Assembly (NCBI GenBank): GCA_963930655.1 | Contig: OZ005614.1 | Span: forward strand, 434,001-498,000 | Origin: Myrica gale | Taxonomy: Eukaryota; Streptophyta; Magnoliopsida; Fagales; Myricaceae | Direction of reading: 5' to 3' | Length of the DNA stretch: 64,000 bases | Program-made: the position numbers and the translations under genes | Notes under the pieces: model-generated | Database searches by the model: none | Seen by the model: the letters and a program-made list of their open reading frames with translations, nothing else | What the model was told of the DNA's origin: nothing | Part shown: piece after piece, positions 35,624-47,424 of the stretch | How positions within the stretch are numbered: the stretch's first letter is position 1 | Layout of the letters: each line of letters opens with the position of its first letter

Positions 35624-36154
35624 GGGTGCGTTTGTCTCCCAAATCTAAAATTAACCTCATAAAATAATTACAATATAATCTCTCTCATTAAATCATTAAT
35701 TTTCACTATAATAAATATAAAAAATTCATTCAAATATTATATCTCTTCACTGTTTCACCAATTTCAATACCTTCAATTTTGGAAAATTGACAATTTAGTC
35801 ACTAGGTTTTAGTACCGCTGATGATTTAGTCACTAAGTTTCATTTTTTTACTATATGGTCACTGAGAATATATAATTGTGACGATCTGGTTCTTCCGTCA
35901 AATCTCCGTTAATTTTTAACGGAATAAAATGTGGTCGACCGCTACACCGATCAACCGCTACAAGAACCGATCGACCGCTTTCTGATTAAAAATTTAACGG
36001 GGGTTTGACGGAATGATCAAATCGTCACAACTATATATTCTTAGTGACCATATAATAAAAAAATGAAATTTAGTGACTAAATCATCGACTGTACCAAATT
36101 GTCAATTTCTTTTAAAATTTTAGTTCCTCAAAATTTTAACACTAAAAACATAAC
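35624..36154. mobile_element. Harbinger-like MITE carrying a second MITE
   Basis: Outer element begins GGGTGCGTTTG after TTA and ends aaacataac before TTA. Its two halves are separated by the 328-bp element at 35782-36109. Its interior (attacaatataatctctct, tctcttcact, tttcac) matches the neighbouring element at 36158. Confidence 0.6.
35782..36109. mobile_element. Foldback MITE, about 328 bp, nested
   Basis: GAAAATTGACAATTT at the left is inverted as AAATTGTCAATTTC at the right. Arms of about 140 bp carry repeated atttagtcacta and atatggtcact words and meet around a ccgctaca/ccgatcgaccgc centre. No ORF. Confidence 0.75.
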
Positions 36155-36157
36155 TTA

Positions 36158-36534
36158 GGGTCCGTTTGCCATAAAAAATTTCACAAAATTTTACACTCTC
36201 TCACAATAAAATATTACAATATAATCTCTCTCTCCCATCAAATCATAACTTTTCACTACAAAAATATAAAAAATTACATCTCTCTTCACTTTTTCACTAA
36301 ACCCAATATCTAAAATTTTACAAAACAAACACACCAAACCCCTAAAATTGTGTTGTAAAATTTTAGTGTTGTTAAAATTTTAGGTATTGGGTTTAGTGAA
36401 AAAGTGAAGAGAGGTAATTTTTTATATTTTTTGTAGTGAATAGTAGTGATTTGATGGGGGAGAGAGAGATTATATTATAATTTTTTATTGTGTTAAAATT
36501 TTAAAGTATAAAATTTTAAAACGCAAACGCAGCC
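36158..36534. mobile_element. Palindromic Harbinger/Tourist-like MITE, 377 bp, TSD TTA
   Basis: GGGTCCGTTTGC at the left and GCAAACGCAGCC at the right, each flanked by TTA (36155-36157 and 36535-36537). Arms of about 180 bp mirror one another (aaaaagtgaagagaggtaat against attacatctctcttcacttt), so the element can fold along its full length. Confidence 0.8.
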
Positions 36535-36830
36535 TTAGAACTGTACAGAAATGATTCGTAATTCAGGATCTAAAATAGTTATGAACTCGCTTAACGTCAA
36601 ATGAACCTATTTACGATGGGACTAGAGCCATCTACCTCCTTACTGACAGCACCAAACCCCATTAATGCAGCTTTAAATGGAGACATGTATGAACAGTGGT
36701 CACCTGTCACCCTTTCTTACATTTTTTTCTTTTGATTGTTTCGATACGTTCGGCCATTAGTACTTGAGCTTGAAGCCTTAGAAAACCTGGAACCTAATGG
36801 AGAAAATAAGTTGTTCTTTCTGCAGAACTT

Positions 36831-38630
36831 TTGGTTCTTGTTATGTTCTCAATTGCTGAAGCTCCTCCTTCTGCCAACCTGTCATTAAACTTTTATGGTG
36901 TTTCATGCCCTTCAGCTGAGCTTATGGTCAGAAACACGGTGAGATCAGCTTCCTCTGTCGACCCAACTATCCCTGGGAAACTCCTTCGTTTGCTGTTCCA
37001 TGATTGCTTAGTGGAGGTGAGTCATTTTGTTTAAATGGATCGGTTAACAAGGATATGCTTGGCTGGCAAGCAACTGTAAGACTAATCTTTCTTACGGATT
37101 CCATTATAAGTCAGTAGCTGCAACAAAGCCTGCTATTGAGTGCATTTTCTTCCCGTGTCTAATCCACCTATTCCTTTAATTTGCTTAATATGCTTAACGA
37201 CTGACGTCCTCTAAAACAGCATGAGCAGAATCATCATGCGTGTTTCTCGATTATTTAACTAAACAACGGTTGGAAATCAAACTTTAACCCTCGATGTGCT
37301 CTTAACTATAGGGAGAAGTGATCTCCATGCAGATTAAAACTATGTTCAATTATCTGAGTCATTAATCTTAGGACACAATCTGTAGCAAATCAGCATGCAT
37401 TTTGTTTTTGAAAACGGGGCCATTGTTGAAAGTTAGAACCTGAACAATTTTTTGGATCCTTTCAATCTGCTTCTGCATTTTGCAGTCTCTCTACCTTTAT
37501 AGACCAATTAAGATGTGTAGGAGTCTTGAGAGTTCTCTCAGACTTCTGTTCTCTGAACCCATTTTGGTTCTACCCGATCATGTAGTTTCCCAAATGTCCC
37601 CCACTCTGTCAACCCTTTGTTTGTCTGATTTGCAGGGTTGTGACGCGTCTGTGCTGCTACAAGGAAATAGGACAGAGCAAAGAGATCCAGCAAACAACTC
37701 TCTCGGAGGATTTTCAGTAATAGATTAAGCTAAAGGAGTGCTCGAAGTATTTTGTCCAGGAACTGTTTCTCGTGCTGATATTCTTGCTTTGGCTGCTCGA
37801 GATGCTGTTGAAACGGTAAAGAGCTCCCTCACAAGTAGTGTGTTGTTACTGTACTTAATTTCCCACTGGTTTATACATGAGGGCTTGGAAACAGGCAGGT
37901 GGACCGGCAATTCAGATTCCAACAGGTAGGAGAGATGGAGTGGTTTCAGCAGCTTCAAACGTGAGGCCCAATATTATAGATACGAGTTTTTCTGTGGATG
38001 AGATGATAAAGATCTTCTCTTCTAAAGGGACAATTGTCCTTGGAGGACCTTGTTACCCTTTCCGGTAATGTCTTGCAATTTGGGGGACTTATTATGACTA
38101 CTATCAGCTGTTGCATTAGTAGATAGTGATTCTTTGGCACTGTAGGGGCGCACACCATTGGAATAGCTCATTGCAGCGCATTCATTGACCGCTTTGAAAA
38201 AGACTCCAAGGGGAACCTCACTATCATTGACTCATCTCTGGACGGCACTTACGCAGAGGAGCTAATGAAACAATGCCCTGCAGGCGCAAGTCCCTCCGTA
38301 ACTGTTAATAATGATCCTGAAACATCGTTCGTGTTAGACAATCAGTACTACCAAAATCTTCGAGCCCACAAAGGGCCTATTCCAGTCAGATTCCGCTCTC
38401 TTCAGTGATAATAGAACCCGGAAACGAGTAGAGGATTTTGCAAACGACCAAGTTGGCTTTTTTGAGAGTTGGGGTCAGTCATTTTTGAAGCTTACTGGCA
38501 TTGGAGTGAAAACAGGTGACGAAGGGGAAATTCGAAGATCATGTTCAGCAACATGTAAAAAGATATGGAAAGTATGCGCACTTCGTTATGAGGCCTGCTT
38601 CACGAGAATTAGTCTTGAAAAGCAATAGCA
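36831..38630 (+). pseudogene. Class III peroxidase pseudogene (PER46-like)
   Basis: Secreted haem peroxidase gene in standard four-exon layout but broken. Exon 1 (to 37016): LNFYGVSCPSAELMVRNTV and the distal His motif LLRLLFHDC. Exon 2 (37636-37815): GCDASVLLQGNRTEQRDP, then an in-frame TAA at 37726-37728, then AKGVLEVFCPGTVSRADILA. Exon 3 (37895-38064): GGPAIQIPTGRRDG ... VDEMIKIFSSKG, with a one-base gain near 38040. Exon 4 (from 38146): proximal His motif GAHTIGIAHC and SLDGTYAEELMKQCP, with a one-base gain near 38376 before the LFQSDSALFSDN segment, ending past RRSCSAT. The signal-peptide region is also out of frame with the nearest upstream ATG. Closest by memory is Arabidopsis PER46 (At4g31760), next to DBR1 there too. 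Confidence 0.88.
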
Positions 38631-39299
38631 CAACGTAAACTTCCTCTTGTTTGTGTTCTTTGCCAGAATTTCGTCTTTATTGCTTTTGGGACGACTCAAA
38701 ATAAGTGAGGCCTATGGGTTCATAGGCAAAAAGTGTGAAGAGTGAAAATTCGTCCGTCCTACGGTTTGTGATATTATCGTTGTATTGGAGAGAAGAAGAT
38801 CATTTTCATTTGAGAGGAATAAGCCTGTTATACCTTCCAATCACGGGTATGCAGTGAAAGAGTTGGGTATCAAATTAGAGACGACTTTCGGTACAGAAAA
38901 CTACTAAATGGCTACAGGCCTATCATTGAACATCGGTTCCAGGATCCTCTACTGGAACGTCATTGCCAAATCCAGCATTTCCTTCTTCATAATCTTCGGT
39001 GACGTGTAAACTGGATGTCGTTTAACTGTTTCGGCCACCGACCTCGGTAAAAGAGAAGACGTCGTTTACAGAAAAGAGCTTATAAAATATAGAGGTCTTG
39101 GACTCTTGGGGAAAAGACTAACAGCTTTTGACTGCTGCTCTCATTTTACCGTGAATCCATTACGCAGCTCCAGTTGTTTCCAACAAATGGGCATGATTAA
39201 ATTAACAAAATTTTGTGCCTTGTAATACAATTTCGATACAGGAGACTGATTATTTATTTGGTGAAAAGCCGTAATGGTATTTGCTAATGAATGAGGTCA
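38631..39299. other. Short intergenic region
   Basis: Between the peroxidase and PPR pseudogenes. No gene or element recognised. Confidence 0.4.
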
Positions 39300-41310
39300 T
39301 TGCACTCACTCATTGAGAGCTCTGCCTGTGCTCTGTTCAAAGTTATGGTAACCCATTGTTCAGCAATCAAATTAGGTGTCGTCGCAGTATCTACACCGCC
39401 AACAATATTTTAAGTGGGTATACAAAATGCAGAGAGTTGTGTATTGCTCGCAAGTGGTTCGAAGAAATGCCTTACAGAGACTGTTTTTTGGAATACAATG
39501 ATCTCTGGGTATGTAAACTGCGGGAACATAGAGATTGCGTGGGAGGTTCTAAGAGCCATGAAGGGCATGGTTTGAGTTTGATGGGTATGCATTTGGAAGC
39601 ATACTTAAGGGGGTTGCTTGTGCTTATCGGCTTGATCTTGGGGAGCAAGTGCATTCGATGATCCTCAAGATGGGCCATGCTGAAAATGTTTACTCGGGTA
39701 GTGCTCTTTTGGACATGTATGCAAAGTGCGAGAGTTGAGGATGCCCGTGTGGTGTTTCAACGCATACCGGAGCGTACCGCTGTTTCTTGGAATGCCCTAA
39801 TAGGTGCTTATGTACAAGTGGGTGACCTTGGGACTGTATTTTGGCTGTTCGATTGTATGGAGCGGGAGGGTGTCAAGGTAGGTGATGTCACGTTTGCTCC
39901 GCTATTGACGTTTCTTGATGATCCTGAGTTTTACAAGTTAGCAACGCAAATTCATGGTAAAATTATCAAACATAGTCTGGCATTTAATAATACTGTGTGC
40001 AATGCATTACTCACTTCATATTCAGAGTGTAGATCCATGGAAGATGCCAAAAGAGTGTTTGATGGGGCTGTTTGCACCCGAGATTTGGTAACTTGGAATT
40101 CCATGTTCGCTTCTTACCTCGTACCCAAGAAAGAAGAACTTGCATTTAAACTCTTCGTGGACATGCAATGGCTTGGCTTTGACCCAGACATCTATACTTA
40201 CACTAGTGTTATTTGTGCTTGTTATGATGGAGCACACCATGGGAAATCCCTGCATGGATTGGTAATAAAAAGGGGACTGGAAGAATCAGTACCAGTATCC
40301 AGTGCATTAATAGCAATGCATCTCAAATCAAATAATGGATCCATGGAAGAAGCAATGCTTATTTTCGACAGCATGGAGACCAAAGATCGTGTTTCATGGA
40401 ACTCCATTTTGACTGGATTGTCGCAAATTGGCTCAAGTGAAGAAGCCTTAAAATTCTTTGGACGTATGAGATCTGTGGTAAAAGACATTGATCACTATAC
40501 CTTGTCAGCTTTGCTCAGGTCTTGCTTGGATATTGCAACTCTCCAACTGGGTCAACAGGTTCATGTCTTGGCAGTTAAATCAGGATTTGAGTCCAATGAA
40601 TATGTTGCCAGCTCATTAATCTTCGTCTATTCCAAGTGTGGGATCATTGAAGACGCTAGGAAATCCTTTGAAGACACGCCCCCAAGACAGCCCCATAGCT
40701 TGGAATTCAATCATTTTTGGGTATGCACAACATGGGCAGGGAAATTTTGCACTCGATCTCTTCTACCTAATGATGGAGAGAAGGGTGAAACCTGATCATA
40801 TAACCTTCGTTGCAGTTCTAACTGCATGTAGCCATATTGGTTTGGTAGAAGAAGGATGCAAGATTCTGAAATCAAAGGAATCAGAATATGGCATTCCACC
40901 ACGAATGGAGCATTATGCCTGTGGAGTCGATCTATATGGGAGGGCAGGGTGTCTAGATGAGGCAAAAGCTTTGATTGAGGCAATGCCTTTTCAACCTGAG
41001 GCAATGGTGTGGAAGACTTTACTTGGTGCCTGTAGGATTTGTGCTGACATTGAATTAGCTAGTCAGGTTGCAACCTTTTTGCTAGAGATAGAGCCTGAAG
41101 AGCATTGCACTTATGTTCTCCTCTCAAATATGTAGGGGCGACTTGGACGATGGGGTGAAAAGGCTAGTGTGACAAGGCTTATGAGGGAAAGGGGGGGTGA
41201 AAAAGGGTCCCTGGTTGGAGTTGGATAGAAGTTCACAATGAGGTGCACGCTTTCAATGCAGAAGACCATTCCCACACCCATTGGGAATATATTACCTTGT
41301 ATTGGAAGGA
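39300..41310 (+). pseudogene. Pentatricopeptide repeat (PPR) protein pseudogene
   Basis: Intronless PLS/E-class PPR gene, normally an organelle RNA-binding protein of about 650-700 aa. PPR motifs run from YTANNILSGYTKC to the E-type region; the largest open stretch is 39677-40795 (for example RTAVSWNALIGAYVQVGD, RDLVTWNSMFASYLV, KDRVSWNSILTGLSQIG). It resumes in another frame at about 40690 (PIAWNSIIFGYAQHGQGNFA). Lesions: frameshifts near 39390, 39485, 39570, 39735 and 40690; a TAG at 41133-41135 where LSNMY is expected; and another shift near 41200 before the WIEVHNEVHAF motif. No DYW domain follows. Closest by memory is At3g25970. Long readable stretches suggest fairly recent inactivation. 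Confidence 0.85.
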
Positions 41311-42915
41311 TTAATGGAGGAGATCAAGAGGTTGGATAGTACTGCCAACATAGTGGTTGTGATGCAGGATTTTGATAATCTGAATCAGTAGTGCTTAAGA
41401 CTGATGCTTATTCAAACCCTGTTGTTTGGGTTTGCTGCTGCACCTAATGGAGGGTAAATTGTCTTCCTGTAGATGCAAATTTGTCTTAAATTATCAAGTT
41501 CACATATTAGAGCTGAGTGTTCAATACTGGTCACTTTTTTTTTAATGTGGATTCTGAGTTCTTTTGTCGATTAAATTCTTACAAGGACACTCAATTATCG
41601 CACTACTATATTACTCATCCTTCCTCCATATTAACAAATATCCTGTTCAAGCCAAGGAACCTACGTTGAATATTCTTAACAAATGATGATTGAGATGAGA
41701 TTCTGCATTTTCAAATCAGGAAATGATCAGTTTTCATTGGTCTGTAAACCGATAGATTGTTTACCACCACTCATTACGCCAAAACAAGCAATATTTAGCG
41801 GTCTAAGAGCATCCCCCCTCGAGTAAAAGCTTCTAACAGCCAAATGACCAAAACGAATATCGCAAATTGCATAGGCAATGAATCTTTACATCTGAAGGGT
41901 CTTGTAACTCATGTCTCAATTTTTTCCGATCAAGCTACATGAAACAGATGAAGTCAATCTTACATCTGAAGGGCCTTGTAGAGTTTTGGATCAGGTACTT
42001 CAAACTTGTTTACTGGGAACACGTGTTGTTATACCATTGTCTTAGTTTCAGTTTCAGGCAAAAAATTTACATGATTTACTCTGCTGCTTGAGTTGTTCTC
42101 CCTCTCTCCCCACCACACAACGCGCACACATGCACGCATTGCTTCAACCGTAACCTTGCATTATTTCTGTTCTGCTTATATCCGAGGGAACTCAGGGAAG
42201 ACTACAGCCGCTGCATCCAATCTGGACACGAGAAGATTTACGCCCTCGAGGATTGTCAAGTGCCCCCCCGCCGATCTGTTTGCTGTTTCAAGATACAGAA
42301 TTTACGGAATCTTGCAATGTTATACCGGCATATAATCGTTTCCGAGGATTAGCCTGCCAAATGCTGAGACAACTGCAATACGACTATATGAGGCATTTCT
42401 CATTTTCTCGAGGGCCAATTTCACCACACCTTTCTCCGAATAGCTTCAGATTGCCGCGCTCACATGGTCCACATCAAGATTTCTTGAGCTTTGTTCAAAA
42501 AGGGGGATTCCACACAAAATGAAGAGTGGAGTTTAATGTACTGCTAAAAACAAATGAAGAAATAATCTCAGTATATTTTCTTTTCTAGGAACTCACTCAA
42601 CTTATAGAAGGTCGGCCCATTTATGATGTTTGTGGACTACGCCTAATTAACGTCAGGTCCATCCAGGAAAAGCCCTCCTCTAAAGGTTCAGCAACAGCAA
42701 CAGAGTAAATAGGCCTTCTTTCATGGTTCAACAATGGACCAGGCCCAGACATCAACTAAACCCAACCGGACCTCACTGCCAAAACTCGTATTCGTTGTCT
42801 TCTCCAAACCTCAAAACCCTAGAGTTCACTCTCTTTCTCTCTCTTCCTTTTGCTGTCCTTCTGACGGAACCCTGGAACTCTCTTCTGTAGCTCTGGAGAA
42901 TCTGAAAACGGAAGA
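41311..42915. other. Intergenic region and eIF3b promoter
   Basis: The last ~150 bp before 42916 are CT-rich (ctctctttctctctcttcc), as in many plant translation-factor 5' UTRs. ORFs at 42093-42522 have no recognisable domain. No other gene seen. Confidence 0.5.
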
Positions 42916-45900
42916 ATGGTAGACGTGGCGGTGATGAAGGACATTCAGGAGACAGCGGATGGGCTGGGTATCGATCTCGCCAGTGTCGACCTTGACTCCA
43001 TTTGCCTCCCTCCGGGCCAAGATTTTGGCATCGTAAGGTAACGAATTCAAGGCCAGAAAATGAAAACTAGCAGGCTTCTGTTTGTGTGTGGAGAAAACAT
43101 AGCAATGGCATATACTTACCGCAATTTTCTTTTACAACTTACATGTCAGGTTAGCTCAAGTCTGGATTTTTCACTATGTGTCGTGTTTTTTATTCTGAAC
43201 CTTCGTTCGCGATTTTGTAGTGATGACGAAGATGTCATTCAAGGTGGGGACAATCCAGAGTTGGACACTGGATTTGGGAATATTATTATCGTTGACAATC
43301 TTCCTGTTGTTCCGCGGGAGAAGTTTGAGAAACTTGAAGGTGTTGTTCGTAAAATCTACAGTCAGATCGGTGTGATTAAGGAGGACGGTCTATGGATGCC
43401 AGTCGATCCTGAGACTCAGAAAACATTGGGTTATTGCTTTGTCGAGTTTAACACCCCTCTGGTAATTATCTCTCTCTCTCTCTCCAGTTACTGGTACGAA
43501 ATAGTATGGTCTTTCATCCTTTTGTTTAGACGTCCTCAAATATTTTTGCTTTCTTATTTGAGACATGGATTATCTCCATATGTCTGGCTCAAGGATTAAT
43601 AGATGACGCACAAGTAGTGCAATAATTATGGAAGAGTTACAGTTTTGGGTTTTTCTTTTCTCAAGTCCTTTCGTATGATCGTATCCAATGTCAAGTGGAG
43701 GACAAGGCTTGCTAAGAAAATAAGCCATGTTTTGATAACCTTTGGATATTTATAATCCATTGTGGTTAAACTTTCTAGTCATACCTTGTTGCTAGTGTCT
43801 GTAACGTTGTGGGAAACATGTGGGAGCACTAGTGGTCCAGATTAATGCTGTTTTGCGGTGCTGTGTGCTGTATTGCATGTTTAGATCTAATCTGGTTGTT
43901 ATCTGTCACTGTTATAGGAAGCTGAGCTTGCTAGGGAGAAGACAAATGCTTATAAGTTGGACAGGTCTCACATTTTTGCCGTGAACATGTTTGAGGAGTT
44001 TGATAAGTTCATGAAAGTTCCAGATGAGTGGGCCCCTCCTGAATTTAAGCCATATACTCCAGGGGTAATTGCCTCCTTCTATTCATATCATGTTTTCTGT
44101 TCTCGACCATTGTGAATTGCACATTATATACTATTATGAACTGCATATTATGCATGTCGTACCTTTCCTACTCACAATGTCTATGCTTCGAACATTCATT
44201 GTCTCTTGTAATTATCTGGAGTGATACAAAGCTCCTGCATGCTCTTTTAAGCGTGGTATATTTGGAATTTCTGTGGTGTCATTTTGGCTTTAATCACAAC
44301 TAGTCAGGGTGCTTGCTTTGTGGCTGCCCTAAAATATGAGACTCCTCATGTTTTAGGACGTTTATCCATTTAAACTTCTGATTCACACCACATCATGGCA
44401 AAACTAATTGTAGATTAAAAGCGCCATTGAATGACTAGTGTTTTTGATGCATTGGATGACATTTTATACTGCTCTATCATTGCAGGAAAATCTTCAACAA
44501 TGGCTGACTGATGAAAAAGCTCGTGATCAGTTTGTGATTCGTGCTGGTTCAGATACTGAAGTTTTATGGAATGATGCAAGGCATTTGAAGCCTGAGCCTG
44601 TCTATAAACATGTTGTGAGTAGAAGTGATATATCGCTATCCTGTTACTGTCACTTAAGACCATTTATTATCTATCTGGGAGGATCTCTCTCTCTCTTGCT
44701 GTGTGCCTGTGTGTGGGAGGGAGGGGGATAGAGAGGGAGTTTTATACTAGAGCTTATTGGCCACATTTCTACTGCTGTGTATAATGAACTTATGCTTACA
44801 TCTGCAAAATCATTATATAGCAGGAGTTTTCTTCCCCGAAAAACTATTTACCTTCTTTTTGTTGTAAATGTCATTTTGATGACTGGTTCTACTCGTTTCC
44901 CTTTACAGTTCTGGACTGAAAGTTTTGTTCAGTGGTCCCCACTAGGGACTTACTTGGCAACTGTCCATAGGCAAGGTGCTGCTCTTTGGGGAGGTGCCAC
45001 TACCTTCAATCGCCTTATGCGTTGTGCGCACCCTCAGGTTGAATTCGCTTTTTTGGTTTTGGATTTCACATTGTATATCGTTTTCTCTCTTGGTATTTAG
45101 CTTCATCGATATTCACCGTAGGTTAAACTCATTGATTTTTCCCCGAGTGAGAGATATTTACTGACCTACAGCAGCCACGAACCGAGTAATCCTCGTGATG
45201 CAAATGTGAGCTTTTCTGATCTTCCATTCATTGCAACAATGTTACTTCATTGAGACTGAGAACTGATAATTTGTATTTATGTTTTAGAGGGTCGTCATAA
45301 ATATTTTTGATGTGAGAACGGGAAAAGTGATGAGAGATTTCAAGGGAAGTGCTGATGACTTTGCTATTGGCGGAACCGGTGGTGTTACAGGGGTTTCATG
45401 GCCTGTTTTCAGGTGGTTTTTCTTTCCTTACAATTTTCATGTTAATCAGTCTTCTCCTGTTCTCTGGCCACAAGTGACTATTTTCACTATCTCCCATTAC
45501 TCTATGGATTAATGGTGTTATATTTCCAGATGGGCTGGTGGAAAAGAGGACAAATATTTTGCAAGAATTGGGAAAAACATGATCTCTGTTTATGAAACAG
45601 AAACCTTTTCACTCATTGACAAGAAATCTGTGAAGGTTGAAAACGTTGTCGATTTCAGTTGGTCACCAACTGATCCAATCCTTGCACTCGTTGTTCCTGA
45701 ACTGGGGGACCATCCTGCTAGGGTGAGCATTGTTGGTTATCATGAAGATGCTTTTTATTCAAATTTCTTTTTTATTTTTCTCTGTCCCCTTTATCTGTTA
45801 AGGTCAATTGAGGTCTTCCTTCATATGATTCTCAGGTAAGTCTTATGCAAATCCCAAGTAAAGATGAGTTAAGGCAGAAGAATCTATTCAGTATTAGTGA

Positions 45901-47424
45901 CTGCAAAACGTATTGGCAAAGCAATGGGGATTATCTAGCAGTTAAGGTTGATCGATATACCAAAACGAAAAAAAGCACTTACACTGGCTTTGAGCTTTTC
46001 CGTATAAGAGAACGAGATATCCCTATTGAGGTTTTTGAGCTTGAGAATAAGAATGATAAGATCATTGCCTTCGCTTGGGAGCCGAAAGGCCATAGGTTTG
46101 CAGTTATCCATGGTGATAATCCAAGACCTGATATAAGTTTTTACTCGATGCGTTCTGCAAACAATGCAGATAAGGTGACAAAGCTAACTACTCTGAAAGG
46201 CAAGCAAGCAAATGCTCTTTTCTGGTCACCTACTGGCCGCTTCATAATACTTGCAGGTTTAAAGGGTTTCAATGGACAGTTGGAATTTTATAATGTTGAT
46301 GAGCTTGAAACCATGGCAACAGCTGAGCACTTCATGGCAACAGATATTGAATGGGATCCTACTGGAAGGTAATTTTGAGAATGTTTTTGGTAGGGTCAAT
46401 AATACAGGTGGCTCAAGTTGGGCTTCCTTTAAGTTGGAGAGAGGGGCATAATGGCAGTATGTAATATGTATGCCCTGATTATAGAAATATATCTGCTCTC
46501 AAATTTGTAAGAAAGACATCCTGTGTGTTGTACTTGTTATTATATTGTCATGTGTTGCCTTTTTGCATCTATAGGTATGTTGCAACAGCAGTGACTTCAG
46601 TTCATGAGATGGAAAATGGTTTCAACATATGGTCCTTCAATGGCAAGCTACTTTATAGGATACTGAAGGATCATTTCTTTCAGGTAATTTCACTTCTTTA
46701 CCTTAGTTTAAACTATGTATGAGGCACTGATGCATATGTTTGTTTATGATAGGGCAATATCTTACCTATATCGCATGTAATGGGGAGTCTTTCTAAACTC
46801 TTAAGGGATGGAATAGATTAATGTTGTTTTTTGAGAGAGTGCAAGGTTAAGGGGGATGGAGTATAATTCTTGCCTGTACATGCTGCACAACTCACTTTTC
46901 AAGAGAGAAAAGCAAATGGAAATGATAGTACTCCTAGTATCCAAGCACAAGTTGGAAAATGACTTCATTTGTTGTTTTTAGTACTCAACCCTCACATGTA
47001 TGCAAAATGGTTGACCCCTATAAATTTCCAAACTTCCTAGTACATATCAATTATTTTATGAGTTATTGTTCTACCATATTATTGACAGTTCCTGTGGCGA
47101 CCAAGGCCACCATCATTCTTGAGCCCTGAGAAAGAGGAGGAAATTGCAAAGAACTTGAAGAAATACAGTAAGAAATACGAGGCAGAAGACCAGGATGTTT
47201 CGATGCTATTGAGTGAGCAGGATCGTGAGAAGCGGAAGATGTTGAAGGATGAATGGGAAAATTGGCTCAATGAGTGGAAACGGATGCATGAAGAAGAAAA
47301 GCTTGAGAGGCAGACACTCAGGGACGGAGAAGTCAGCGATGAAGAAGAGGAATATGAGGCGAAAGAGGTTGAAGTTGAGGAGTTATTGGATGTTTCAGAG
47401 GAGGTTCTTTCTTTTGAGGAGTGA
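42916..47424 (+). CDS. EIF3B: Eukaryotic translation initiation factor 3 subunit B
   Basis: Core scaffold of the cytosolic eIF3 complex, which binds the 40S ribosome. Eleven exons: 42916-43037, 43221-43461, 43918-44064, 44486-44614, 44909-45037, 45122-45205, 45288-45412, 45530-45722, 45836-46368, 46575-46683 and 47089-47424, total 2148 nt (715 aa; plant eIF3b is about 712). N-terminal [21 protein letters not shown] ... [19 protein letters not shown]. Then a beta-propeller with WD40-like blades ([69 protein letters not shown]). The C-terminal helix ([12 protein letters not shown] ... [16 protein letters not shown]), which contacts other eIF3 subunits, ends in an acidic tail. All junctions are GT-AG and in phase. 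Confidence 0.97.

Noticed and set aside
42093..42522. ORFs of 80-89 aa upstream of eIF3b
   Set aside because: They overlap each other in different frames, show no homology, and lie in promoter-like DNA.
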